A stretch of 64,000 nucleotides of DNA from Gammaproteobacteria bacterium (GTDB lineage Bacteria; Pseudomonadota; Gammaproteobacteria; Acidiferrobacterales; Sulfurifustaceae): positions 62,001 to 126,000 of the forward strand of contig JACQFZ010000070.1 of NCBI GenBank assembly GCA_016199745.1, given 5' to 3'. Positions 19,697-28,322 of the stretch are shown piece after piece. The notes beneath the pieces are model-generated. The model searched no databases. It had not been told where the DNA came from and worked only from the letters and a program-made list of their open reading frames with translations. Made by a program: the position numbers and the translations under genes. Positions within the stretch are counted from its first letter, which is position 1, and each line of letters begins with the position of its first letter.

Positions 19697-22600
19697 TTAC
19701 CTCGAATAGCTTTCGCGCGCCTCTTCCAGGCGCTCGGCCAATTGCCAGGCATGATACGCCAATTCTTCGCGCGCTGACGTCAAGTTCGAGTTGGCCTGCA
19801 GCCGGGCGATTTCGGCACGCATATCGCCAAAGCCCATTCGCTGCAGTAATTCGGTCAATATCTGCGTCACCTTAACCGGATTCGCCGCCGCCGACTGTCG
19901 CAACACGTGCTCGGCAAAATAAACCACTTGCCGACGCAACGCCGAGATCGCGAATTCGAAAGCGTTACTGCCCCGACTACCGGCCTTGGCAACTTCCAGC
20001 AACGCAATCAATTGCTGTAGACCGGTCTCTTCGCTGACGAGTCGCAGTGTCGTTAGCGTCGCTTGCGGATCGGACTCCTGCTTGGTAATCAGCTTGAGCG
20101 CCGAGGTGATTTGCGTGACCGCTTCGTTCAAACCGAGGATGTACTGAACCGCCGCTGCCGGCGACGACGCCGACGCATTGGCGCTGCCGATCGCTCGGAC
20201 CGACGACTCGACCGCTTGCGATACCACTTTCCAGCCGTTTGCCGTGAGATAACGCGGGCGATTCAGGAAGAAAATAACCGAGGTCTCGATCATCTCCTCC
20301 AACGTCCTATCGAAGTCGTCACGATGCGCGACATCGGATTGACATATCACGTCGTCCCAACGCTCGCATACTTGATTGAGTCCGAACGCGGTGTACACGT
20401 AAGCAAATACGTTCAACACACGATCGAGCGGAACGCCATACGATGAAGCGATGCCATGCGCAAAATCGAGCCCGGCTCGGTTCACGCATTCGTTGGCAAT
20501 GAGTGTGGAAGTAATTTGATGGCGCAACGGATGCGACAAGATCTTGTCGGACTGAACAGCTTTCGGGAAATAGCCGGTAAAAAATGCCTGGCTCCACAAC
20601 CGATCCAGATGATCGGTGCCAACCAATGATGCCTTGAGCGACGACTTGGCGTAAGCCAATACGACCGACAACTCGGGCAATACCAGACAGGCAGTACCAA
20701 GTGCCGCGCGTCGGTCAACGGTGTCGTTGTTCGGCAGGTTTTCGAGTTTACGATCGAGTGTGGAATGTTGTTCGAGTTGCACCAACAGTGACTTGATACG
20801 TCCGGCATCGCGACCACTGGCACGGGTCTCGCGTGCCAAACGACGCGCCTGACCGGAATTATTTTTCAGCACTAAGCGCTCGACATCGCCCGCCATCGAT
20901 GCCAGCAATTGATTACGCTGTTCGTTGCTGAGATCGCCGTCGAAGCATTGATCGAGCAAAATCTTTAGATTAACTTCGTGATCGGAACAATCGACACCGG
21001 CAGAATTATCGATGGCGTCGGTATACACCAAGCCGCCGCGGCTGGCGAATTCGATGCGCGCTTTCTGCGTCATGCCGAGATTACCGCCTTCGACTGCCAA
21101 CCGACATCGCAGGTCGGCCGCATTGACCCGGATTGAGTCGTTGGTCCGGTCGCGTGCATCCTCGTGTGATTGGTCCGACGATTTAATGAAAGTGCCAATA
21201 CCGCCGTTATAAAGCACTGTGACCGGCGCTTGCAGAATGATGCGCGCCAGCTCATCGGGTGTCACTTTGCTGTGTTCGGTACCGAGCGCAGCACGCGCCG
21301 CCGCGGACAACGTGATCGATCGTGCTTGCCGCGACCAGATGCCACCGCCCTTAGAAATCAATTCGCGCTGATAGTCATCCCAGGAAGAACGCGGCAGATT
21401 GAACAAACGCTTACGCTCGGCATAAGCGGCAGCAACATCCGGGGTCGGATCAACAAAGATGTGGCGATGATCGAACGCGGCCAATAGCCGCATGTTCGGC
21501 ATCAATAAGGAACCGTTACCGAATACGTCGCCGCCCATGTCACCGATACCGACAGCGGTAAACGGCTCCTGCTGCCAGTTGACGCCAAGCTCGGAGAAAC
21601 GGATCTTGGCCGTCTCCCATGTGCCCTTCGATGTGATACCGAGCTTCTTGTGGTCGTAACCGTTAGAACCGCCGGAAGCGAAGGCATCGCCCAACCAGAA
21701 TCCGCGGGCAACGGCAATCGCGTTAGCGCGATCGGAGAATGTGGCCGTGCCTTTATCGGCGGCGACTACCAAATATGGATCGTCCTCGTCGTGGCGCACC
21801 ACGTCGGTCGGCGGAATTACCGTGCCGGCTTTAAGATTGTCGGTAATGTCGAGCAAGGCGTTGATGAAATGCTCGTAGACCGCGACACCTTCGGCCGCCA
21901 CTTCGTCGCGCGTCGCCGATTCGGGCGTGATCGAACGGCAGACGAAACCGCCCTTCGCGCCGGTCGGCACAATGATGGCGTTCTTCACCATCTGCGCCTT
22001 TACTAGATCAAGCACCTCGGTGCGGAAATCTTCCATGCGATCGGACCAGCGCAGGCCACCGCGAGCAACCGGACCGCCGCGCAGATGCACCGCATGAAAC
22101 CGCGGCGACAATACGAAAATTTCGCGATACGGCCGTGGTCGTGGCAAGAAGTTAATCTTCTCGCCACAGATTTTGATGGCGATGTAATCGGGCAACTGAT
22201 ACGCCTGCCAGTTGATGTAGTAACTGGTGCGAACGGTGGCGTCGAGCACCTCGTCGAGTTTGCGTAATACCTCTTCACTGTCCGGATGAACAATGGCAGC
22301 AACGTAGTTCTGGAATTGTTCGCGCTTGGCGGCGACGTCGGCAGCGCGAGTGGCGGCAGCGCGCCGCGGATTGAATTTAGCGTCGAAGATCTCGGTCCAT
22401 GTCCGAATCGCGTCCGGATAGCGGCGCAGACTTTCGGCCATATAACTCAAGCTGAAACGCAGACCGGCTTGGCGCAGGTAACTGGCGTAGGTTCGGACCA
22501 ACATAATTTGCCGCACCGACAAACCAGCGACAATCGCCAAACCATTGAGTCGACCGTCTTCCGCTTCGCCGGTGAACAACCGGCTCAATAGATCATTCAA

Positions 22601-22873
22601 CCCGGTTTGATCTTTGATCGCTTGCAGCCGCTTGCTCGAATCGGCGTCGAGCACCAATTCCGATACCGACGCGCCGGCCAAATGTACCGGGCTGTCGCTA
22701 CCGACTTGCCGTTCGACGAACAATCCCATGTTGTGCAACCCCGGCAACAAATGGGACAACGCCGGCAACACCGTCGCCTCGATGCGGATGGCAACGCGTT
22801 CGCCGACTTTACTTAACGCCACCCGTAAATGGCGTTCGCTCATACCTGCTAATTCGCGTATTTGCTGACCCAT
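19697..22873 (-). CDS. NAD-dependent glutamate dehydrogenase, short form lacking the usual N-terminal third
   Basis: Oxidatively deaminates glutamate to 2-oxoglutarate, the logical outlet for glutamate made by the AST pathway. It is related to the large bacterial NAD-GDH family (COG2902). That family is usually about 1,600 residues; this protein has 1,058. It begins just before the helical region preceding the catalytic domain. The catalytic block includes RGGPVARGGLRWSDR (about 265-279) and KNAIIVPTGAKGGF (298-310). The C-terminal domain is complete. In P. aeruginosa the arginine-induced GdhB serves arginine use (established). No coding remnant of the missing part was found in the AT-richer 225-bp gap upstream. 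It could be a natural short form or a trimmed gene. Confidence 0.88.
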   Translation of the reverse strand: MGQQIRELAGMSERHLRVALSKVGERVAIRIEATVLPALSHLLPGLHNMGLFVERQVGSDSPVHLAGASVSELVLDADSSKRLQAIKDQTGLNDLLSRLFTGEAEDGRLNGLAIVAGLSVRQIMLVRTYASYLRQAGLRFSLSYMAESLRRYPDAIRTWTEIFDAKFNPRRAAATRAADVAAKREQFQNYVAAIVHPDSEEVLRKLDEVLDATVRTSYYINWQAYQLPDYIAIKICGEKINFLPRPRPYREIFVLSPRFHAVHLRGGPVARGGLRWSDRMEDFRTEVLDLVKAQMVKNAIIVPTGAKGGFVCRSITPESATRDEVAAEGVAVYEHFINALLDITDNLKAGTVIPPTDVVRHDEDDPYLVVAADKGTATFSDRANAIAVARGFWLGDAFASGGSNGYDHKKLGITSKGTWETAKIRFSELGVNWQQEPFTAVGIGDMGGDVFGNGSLLMPNMRLLAAFDHRHIFVDPTPDVAAAYAERKRLFNLPRSSWDDYQRELISKGGGIWSRQARSITLSAAARAALGTEHSKVTPDELARIILQAPVTVLYNGGIGTFIKSSDQSHEDARDRTNDSIRVNAADLRCRLAVEGGNLGMTQKARIEFASRGGLVYTDAIDNSAGVDCSDHEVNLKILLDQCFDGDLSNEQRNQLLASMAGDVERLVLKNNSGQARRLARETRASGRDAGRIKSLLVQLEQHSTLDRKLENLPNNDTVDRRAALGTACLVLPELSVVLAYAKSSLKASLVGTDHLDRLWSQAFFTGYFPKAVQSDKILSHPLRHQITSTLIANECVNRAGLDFAHGIASSYGVPLDRVLNVFAYVYTAFGLNQVCERWDDVICQSDVAHRDDFDRTLEEMIETSVIFFLNRPRYLTANGWKVVSQAVESSVRAIGSANASASSPAAAVQYILGLNEAVTQITSALKLITKQESDPQATLTTLRLVSEETGLQQLIALLEVAKAGSRGSNAFEFAISALRRQVVYFAEHVLRQSAAANPVKVTQILTELLQRMGFGDMRAEIARLQANSNLTSAREELAYHAWQLAERLEEARESYSR

Positions 22874-23098
22874 GAAGAATTAATTATCGCTTTGATTATG
22901 AAAATGAAGGATGAAACAAGTATAGCGGCAATGTCGTGCGAGCAAGAAGACGATCGTTGTATAAGTGTTAAGTGAAGAACCGTCTGCAAGTATACAAGTG
23001 ATTTATAGTGTAGACCTTGTGCGTTTCAAGAAGGAACTCAGGGGTAACAGCGGGCGCGCTACCTGGTTTCCCTCTTTAATCAGAAAACTTTTATTGTT

Positions 23099-24562
23099 TT
23101 ACAAACTTAATCCAGGACTGAGGTCGGAGGGTAGAGCCAATTCAGCAGTTTCCAATGAGACCACTGGATAGGCGCAGTAGTCGGCGGCATAGAACGCGCT
23201 CGGACGATGATTGCCGGATCGACCGACTCCGCCGAAAGGCGCACTGCTGGAAGCACCCGTCGTTGGTCGATTCCAATTGACGATGCCGGCACGCACATGA
23301 GCGAAGAACTGCTCGTACAACGCACGGTCTTCACACAACAAACCGGCGGCAAGTCCATACGTCGTTTGATTGGCGCTGGCGATCGCATCGGCGAATGTCG
23401 GTACCCGAATGATTTGCAACAACGGACCGAATATTTCTTCGTCACGGCATTCGCTAATGGCGCTGACATCGACAATGCCCGGCGAGAGAAATCCGCTGGA
23501 GCGATCGGCGTATTGCATAGCCAACAACGGCTTCGCGCCGGCACGAACCAGCGTCTCATAAAAGGAATAAATTCCGGCTGCCGTTTTGGCCGATACCACC
23601 GGCCCCATGAACGGTTGCGGATCGGCATCCCACTTGCCAATGCGCAGCCGCGCTGTCACATCGACTAATCGCGCCAACAAACATTCGCCGTCGGCGTCGT
23701 CGGCAACGATCAGGCGCCTAGCACACGTACAACGTTGGCCGGCGCTGACGAATGCCGACATGACGATGTGATGCACGGCGGCATCGATATGGCGCACTTG
23801 CCATGCCACCAGCGGATTATTGCCGCCCATTTCCAGCGCCAGCATCTTTTCTGGACGGCCGGCAAATTGCTGATGCAACGCAACGCCGGTTTGATAGCTG
23901 CCGGTAAAAAGCACACCGTCGATCGTATCGTGTCCGGTCAACGCCATTCCCGTATCACGTCCGCCGTTCACCACGTTCAGTACACCCGCCGGCAAACCGG
24001 CACGCGCCCATACATCCACCGTTAACAATCCCACGCGCGGCGCGAACTCGCTCGGCTTGAAAACGACGGTATTGCCCGCGAGCAGCGCCGGCACGATGTG
24101 ACCATTCGGTAAATGACCGGGAAAGTTGTACGGCCCGAGCACCGCGAGCACTCCATGCGGCTTGTGACGCAGCGCGCTGTCCGCTTCCGCAGTCGCGGTC
24201 ACGTTGGTACCGGTGCGTTGATCGTAGGCGCGTAATGAGATGTCTACTTTATTGATCATCGACGCGACTTCGGTGCGCGCTTCCCACAACGGTTTACCGA
24301 TCTCTTGACCGATCGCGCGAGCGATATCGTCTTTCGCTTTGCTTAACTCCTCCTTAAAGCGAACGATCACCGCCGCACGATCAACAGGCGGCAACAATGC
24401 CCAGCTGGGGAATCGTGCCTTCGCTGACTCGCAGGCGGCGGCGACATCGGCGGCGCTAGCGGTGCGGCCTTGCCAAACGACCTGCCCAGTCGCTGGACAA
24501 ACCGACTGTAATGGTTCGCCGGTTCCGTCGATTCGCTGACCATTAATAAAGTGACTTGCCAT
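23099..24562 (-). CDS. astD: Succinylglutamate semialdehyde dehydrogenase AstD/AruD
   Basis: NAD-dependent aldehyde dehydrogenase oxidising N-succinylglutamate 5-semialdehyde to succinylglutamate. It has 487 residues, family length. Conserved blocks: GPYNFPGHLPNGHIVPALLAGN, FKPSEFAP, FTGSYQTG, the catalytic-Glu segment LALEMGGNNP and the catalytic Cys in SAGQRCTCARRL. Its ATG shares one base with the aruG stop (TAATG). The gap to the next gene (glutamate dehydrogenase) is 225 bp and AT-richer; astB, which normally follows astD in Pseudomonas, is not there. Confidence 0.95.
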   Translation of the reverse strand: MASHFINGQRIDGTGEPLQSVCPATGQVVWQGRTASAADVAAACESAKARFPSWALLPPVDRAAVIVRFKEELSKAKDDIARAIGQEIGKPLWEARTEVASMINKVDISLRAYDQRTGTNVTATAEADSALRHKPHGVLAVLGPYNFPGHLPNGHIVPALLAGNTVVFKPSEFAPRVGLLTVDVWARAGLPAGVLNVVNGGRDTGMALTGHDTIDGVLFTGSYQTGVALHQQFAGRPEKMLALEMGGNNPLVAWQVRHIDAAVHHIVMSAFVSAGQRCTCARRLIVADDADGECLLARLVDVTARLRIGKWDADPQPFMGPVVSAKTAAGIYSFYETLVRAGAKPLLAMQYADRSSGFLSPGIVDVSAISECRDEEIFGPLLQIIRVPTFADAIASANQTTYGLAAGLLCEDRALYEQFFAHVRAGIVNWNRPTTGASSSAPFGGVGRSGNHRPSAFYAADYCAYPVVSLETAELALPSDLSPGLSL

Positions 24563-25593
24563 TAAGATCGCGTTCCTGCGGTCAGTGTCATCAATCGAAT
24601 GGTGTCACCCGCCTGAATCCGCAAGGCCTCGAGCTCGGCGTCGCTCAAGTGAAAATTCCCGGACTTCAATTGACCGGAAGCGACGATGGCACGAAAGCCG
24701 TCGCGCCGGGTATTGCTGACGAGGAAACGGCTGTCGTCGACGTGCTCGTCGTCGCCGGCCTGCGCAATAGCAAGCTGACTTTCGCGAATTGCCCGCAGTT
24801 GCTGCGAGCGCCCTTGCAGTACCGGACCGGCATCGAAGATGTCGATATAACCTTCGTAGTGCATGCCCTCCTCTTCCAACAACCGCTTGGCCGGTACGGT
24901 ATCGACATGCACTTCGCCGAGCACTGCCTTCGCCTCATCGGTCAGGTAGTCGACGTAAACCGGATACTTCGGCATAAGCTCAGCGATAAATGATTTTTTA
25001 CCTAAGCTCATTAAATCGTCCGCGCGCGCGAATTCCATTTTGAAGAAATGGCGACCCAGGCTGTCCCAAAACGGCGACGTGCCGTCGTGCCGCTGGAACC
25101 CGCGCATCTCGGCGATCACTACATCGGGAAACAAGTCGACGAACTGCGCCATGAACAGAAAGCGCGCCTTCGACAACAGCTTGCCATTGGTACCGGTGCG
25201 GAAAGACGGACCCAGATAAAGGCTGCAGAGCTCGGCACAACCGGTTAAATCGCACGATAGGTACAACATCTCCTTACACGCATAAACACCGAGATCGGTG
25301 CTCGAATGCACTAATCGTCCGACCCGAAAATTGTAGAAGGGTTCGGTGAGGCCGACCGCCGCTTTGATCGCGCTGATACCGACGACTTGCGCCGACCCCG
25401 TGTCTTCCATGATGAATACGTAATCCGCTTGGGCGGCGGCCAATCGCCCTTCGAATGAAGCGCACGCAATCTGCAGACGTTTTTGCAGGGCTGGCTCGTC
25501 CGGTTTCAACGTCGTCATACCGGAGCCGACTTGACGGACGAGCGTTACCAGTCCGGGCAAATCCGCCGCTTCAATGGCGCGCATGACGAACAT
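24562..25593 (-). CDS. aruG: Arginine/ornithine N-succinyltransferase subunit beta (AruG/AstA)
   Basis: First AST enzyme: transfers succinyl from succinyl-CoA to the alpha-amino group of arginine. It is a GNAT-like AstA fold of 343 residues. The start MFVMRAIEAADLPGLVTLVRQVGSG matches AstA. Other blocks: CSLYLGPSFRTGTNGKLLSKARF, AEMRGFQRHDGTSPFWDSLGRHFF, KRLLEEEGMHYEGYIDIFDAGP. ATG 25593 lies just after the aruF stop; a TTG at 25599 overlapping that stop as TTGA is the alternative. It pairs with the aruF product as the heteromeric enzyme of Pseudomonas. Confidence 0.94.
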   Translation of the reverse strand: MFVMRAIEAADLPGLVTLVRQVGSGMTTLKPDEPALQKRLQIACASFEGRLAAAQADYVFIMEDTGSAQVVGISAIKAAVGLTEPFYNFRVGRLVHSSTDLGVYACKEMLYLSCDLTGCAELCSLYLGPSFRTGTNGKLLSKARFLFMAQFVDLFPDVVIAEMRGFQRHDGTSPFWDSLGRHFFKMEFARADDLMSLGKKSFIAELMPKYPVYVDYLTDEAKAVLGEVHVDTVPAKRLLEEEGMHYEGYIDIFDAGPVLQGRSQQLRAIRESQLAIAQAGDDEHVDDSRFLVSNTRRDGFRAIVASGQLKSGNFHLSDAELEALRIQAGDTIRLMTLTAGTRS

Positions 25594-25595
25594 CG

Positions 25596-26615
25596 TCAAC
25601 CCTCGGCAACCATGACGCGCATTCCCGCTTCGATCTCGAGCGCGTGGAATGTCGCCGGCGGTAGATAAATACAGTTATCTGACGGCTGTACCTCGGCATC
25701 GGTGAGCACGCAACGAAAGTCGGAGAACCGGTTGCACGACACTAAAAATTGGCGCCGTTGGTCGCGAGTTTGGGCCGCCGGCTTGGCGACGAGCGTAGTC
25801 GCCGTCGTCAACGATTTGATCTGCGATCGATGCGCTTGCAGTATCGGACCGCCATCGAAAATGTCGATGTACTTGCCCGGTTGCAACCCTTCCTTATTAA
25901 GGATCTCGAACGGCAACTCGCTGGCGGGATGCGGTTTGCCCAGACAATTCTTGGCGCTGTCCGGCAACAAAGCGGCATAGATCGGGTAATACGGCATGAG
26001 CTCGACAATCAATGTTCGGTTGCGCGCGCCTTGCACCGCCTGCTCCGCTTGTAGGTAGTCCATGCCGAAAAATTTTCGACCGATCGCTTCCCAGAACGGC
26101 GATTGCCGGTCAGCGTCGTTCCAACCAGCAAGCGAAACAAAAAAACCGTCGGCGAATCGTTGCGGCGCCAATGTCGCCAACATCAGGCGGGCCCGCGACA
26201 ACAAATCGGCGCCGCTGCGATCGACGCTCGCCGGCCGGGCAAAAAAGCTCAAGAGCTGCGAATAGCTGGTCAGGTCCGAGCACAACGTCAACACTTGCAC
26301 GTCGTGGGCGATACGCAAGTCGCGCGCCACCTGGTTGATCACGTCGTTACGGAAGGCGAAAAACGTTCCATCGGCGCCGGCGGTTGCACTGACCGCCGCG
26401 ACGCCGCCGAGCCCGCCGTCGGCATCTTGCAGCACCAAAACATAGAACTCGTTGCTCGGCGCGATAACCGCGCTAGCGAACGAAAGCAGCGAACGCTCGA
26501 TATAGCGACCGACGTCCGCCGCTGTACGCGGCAAGGTGTGCACCAACGTCGCCTGTTTCGCCAAGGCGACGAGCTGCTCGGCATCACTGGCCTGCGCCGG
26601 TCGAACTACCCACAT
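25596..26615 (-). CDS. aruF: Arginine/ornithine N-succinyltransferase subunit alpha (AruF)
   Basis: Paralogue of aruG and the second AstA-type subunit. It has 339 residues starting MWVVRPAQASDAEQLVALAKQA. It shares the family segments SFFARPASVDRSGADLLSRARLM, GWNDADRQSPFWEAIGRKFFGMDY and LNKEGLQPGKYIDIFDGGPILQ. Tandem aruF-aruG encodes a heteromeric succinyltransferase in Pseudomonas, whereas Escherichia has a single astA; this locus is Pseudomonas-like. It begins 24 bases after the aruC stop. Confidence 0.93.
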   Translation of the reverse strand: MWVVRPAQASDAEQLVALAKQATLVHTLPRTAADVGRYIERSLLSFASAVIAPSNEFYVLVLQDADGGLGGVAAVSATAGADGTFFAFRNDVINQVARDLRIAHDVQVLTLCSDLTSYSQLLSFFARPASVDRSGADLLSRARLMLATLAPQRFADGFFVSLAGWNDADRQSPFWEAIGRKFFGMDYLQAEQAVQGARNRTLIVELMPYYPIYAALLPDSAKNCLGKPHPASELPFEILNKEGLQPGKYIDIFDGGPILQAHRSQIKSLTTATTLVAKPAAQTRDQRRQFLVSCNRFSDFRCVLTDAEVQPSDNCIYLPPATFHALEIEAGMRVMVAEG

Positions 26616-26639
26616 GCCGCTCGTTCCTTAAAAGGCGCG

Positions 26640-27890
26640 CTAGCGAGGAAGCGTAACGACGAATGCCTCGGCGGCGCGCGTAAGTTTTTCCAGTGCCTCG
26701 TCGATCTCGGCATCGCTGACCACCAGCGCCGGCAACAGGCGGACGACATCGAGACCGGCGCTGAGGACTAATAGCTTGTGCTTCTCCGTCAATTTCTGAA
26801 ACTCCTTGGCTTTGCCTTTAGCCGCCCGGCTCAAAGCAACGCCGAGCATCAGGCCTTTGCCGCGAATGTGATCGAACGCCTGCGGGAATCGAGCGACGAG
26901 TTTTTCGAGCCCGCTCCACAAACGCTGGTGGGCAACTTGCACGCGCGCCAGAAATGCCGCGTCGTTAATAGCGGTGACTACGGCAAGCGCCACTGCTGCC
27001 GCCAACGGATTGCCGCCGAAGGTGGTGCCGTGGGTCGCGACGCTGAAATGCTTGGCGATGTTCTTCGTCGTCAACATGGCGCCGATCGGAAAGCCGTTGC
27101 CGAGTGCTTTCGCGGTCGTGAGGATATCGGGTGTGATGCCGTATTGTTGGTAAGCGTACAGCGAGCCGATCCGACCCAATCCACACTGCACTTCATCGAA
27201 AATGAGCAGCGCACCGGTGGCGTTGCAGCGTTCGCGCAGGACCCGCAGGAACTGCGCCGACGCCGGAACGATGCCACCCTCACCTAATACCGGTTCGACA
27301 ATGACCGCGCATACGTCGTCACGAATGGCGTCCGCCGCCGCCACGGGATCGTTAAACGGAATGTGATCGATCTTTGCCGGCAACGGGCCGAAGCCATCCT
27401 GGTACTTCGGCTGACCGCCGACGGAAACGGTAAAGAAGGTCCGCCCATGGAACGATTGCTGGCAGGAAATAATGCGGCGCTTATCGGTGCCGGCTTGTTT
27501 CCGCGCCAACTTCAACGCCGCCTCGTTCGCTTCCGCACCGGAGTTACAAAAGAAGGCTTGCTCGGCGAAGGTCGCCTCGGTCAGCGCTGACGCTAGACGC
27601 AGTACCGGCTCGTTGGTGAAGCCGTTACTGATATGCCACAACGCATGGGCTTGGTCGACGAGCGCTTTAACGACTGCTTCGTGGCCGTGGCCGAGGCTGG
27701 TAACGCCGATGCCGCTGGTGAAATCGAGGTAACACTCGCCGCCTTGATCGTATAACCGCAGTCCTTGGCCACGCACCGGCAATACTTGGCTTGGCGCATA
27801 CACCGGCACCATTAGTTGGTCGAACGTCGAACGGTCGACGGGTAATTGATGGGAACTGGAATCGGTGGCGGGCTGGCGGGCGACCTTCAT
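26640..27890 (-). CDS. aruC: Succinylornithine/acetylornithine aminotransferase AstC/AruC
   Basis: Class III PLP aminotransferase converting N2-succinylornithine to the semialdehyde. Related enzymes also act on acetylornithine and succinyl-diaminopimelate. It has 416 residues. Motifs: YLDFTSGIGVTSLGHGH, FFCNSGAEANEAALKLAR, HGRTFFTVSVGG, IFDEVQCGLGRIG and the PLP-lysine segment TAKALGNGFPIGA. First gene of the AST operon. A GGAGAGAGG Shine-Dalgarno sequence ends three bases before the ATG. Its N-terminus (about 25 residues) is longer than in E. coli AstC. Confidence 0.94.
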   Translation of the reverse strand: MKVARQPATDSSSHQLPVDRSTFDQLMVPVYAPSQVLPVRGQGLRLYDQGGECYLDFTSGIGVTSLGHGHEAVVKALVDQAHALWHISNGFTNEPVLRLASALTEATFAEQAFFCNSGAEANEAALKLARKQAGTDKRRIISCQQSFHGRTFFTVSVGGQPKYQDGFGPLPAKIDHIPFNDPVAAADAIRDDVCAVIVEPVLGEGGIVPASAQFLRVLRERCNATGALLIFDEVQCGLGRIGSLYAYQQYGITPDILTTAKALGNGFPIGAMLTTKNIAKHFSVATHGTTFGGNPLAAAVALAVVTAINDAAFLARVQVAHQRLWSGLEKLVARFPQAFDHIRGKGLMLGVALSRAAKGKAKEFQKLTEKHKLLVLSAGLDVVRLLPALVVSDAEIDEALEKLTRAAEAFVVTLPR

Positions 27891-27918
27891 AAACCTCTCT
27901 CCATGACGCTATATAAGA

Positions 27919-27949
27919 AGTATATGGGGTCCGGGGAGCAGCCGTACAA
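27919..27949 (-). promoter_or_regulatory. Candidate promoter of the AST operon
   Basis: On the minus strand, TTGTAC (27949-27944) and TATACT (27924-27919) stand 19 bases apart and 29 bases before the aruC ATG. The -10 box is good; the spacing is long. The -35 box lies inside direct-repeat copy 1 and the -10 box just outside it, so the repeat boundary cuts the promoter. Confidence 0.4.
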
Positions 27950-28095
27950 CGAACCGACATAGGCAGCTTTTTGCCGATTTCTGAGCAGTCTCGTAGTGAC
28001 TAAATAAATCCGCAGCGGACCAAGCAATGATTAATTTTCTGCAGTTTTTTTTGCACTATGTTGGTGGAATGTTCGTTTACTCCCCGAACCCTTAC
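27925..28095. repeat. Direct repeat copy 1 (about 171 bp) flanking the accessory cassette
   Basis: This segment is repeated in the same orientation at 29584-29752 with about 96-97 % identity. Differences seen by eye are a 2-base length change in a T-run and four or five substitutions. It begins TGGGGTCCGGGGAGCAGCC and ends CCCCGAACCCTTAC. Both copies contain an ATG followed by INFL codons, and a segment encoding MFVYSPNPY. The inverted hexamers GGTCCG and CGGACC lie near its start and middle. Between the copies sits a 1.49-kb block with a three-gene operon. Confidence 0.9.
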
Positions 28096-28200
28096 CTGTG
28101 CAAGGACTACGTGGCGTTACTCAAAGCCTACGGATTGGAAAATTCCAACTCCGCTAATGGCAATCCGTACCATAAGCAGCAGACTACTCGCGACATGTGA
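28027..28200 (+). CDS. Possible 57-residue unknown protein starting inside repeat copy 1
   Basis: An ATG at 28027 opens a 57-codon frame, beginning MINFLQFFLHYVGGMFVYSPNPY, that runs out of the repeat into unique DNA and ends at TGA 28198-28200. Residues 3-15 are hydrophobic. No Shine-Dalgarno sequence is evident and no family is recognised. In repeat copy 2 the same start is frameshifted by the shorter T-run. It may be a small gene, or only a decaying copy of one. Confidence 0.25.
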   Translation: MINFLQFFLHYVGGMFVYSPNPYLCKDYVALLKAYGLENSNSANGNPYHKQQTTRDM

Positions 28201-28284
28201 AACGAGGCGTTAGGCTCGTTAGCGTAACGTGCGACTTTTCCTAGTCCGGTAGAGAAGATGAGGACTGATGATGTGAGGAGAAAC

Positions 28285-28314
28285 GGTAGCCGGCGATTAA
28301 AACGACCGGCTACC
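28285..28314 (-). terminator. Hairpin terminator of the three-gene accessory operon
   Basis: A perfect 9-bp stem (GGTAGCCGG at 28285-28293, CCGGCTACC at 28306-28314) with a 12-base loop begins 8 bases after the stop of the 62-residue gene on the minus strand and is followed there by GTTTCTCC. The T-tract is short. Read on the plus strand it is followed by TTTCTT, so it may work both ways. Confidence 0.65.
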
Positions 28315-28322
28315 TTTCTTAA

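Noticed and set aside
27891-27961. ATGTCGGTTCGTTGTAC upstream of aruC as an ArgR site like the Pseudomonas TGTCGC-N8-AA half-site
   Set aside because: The core differs (TGTCGG) and the AA is not at the right place; too weak to report as an operator without a matrix search.
28190-28225. GGCGTTAGGC and GTTAGCGTAAC resembling an integron attC core site near the cassette
   Set aside because: No partner RYYYAAC core within about 150 bases in either direction, no long imperfect palindrome joining two cores, and no integrase gene in the window.
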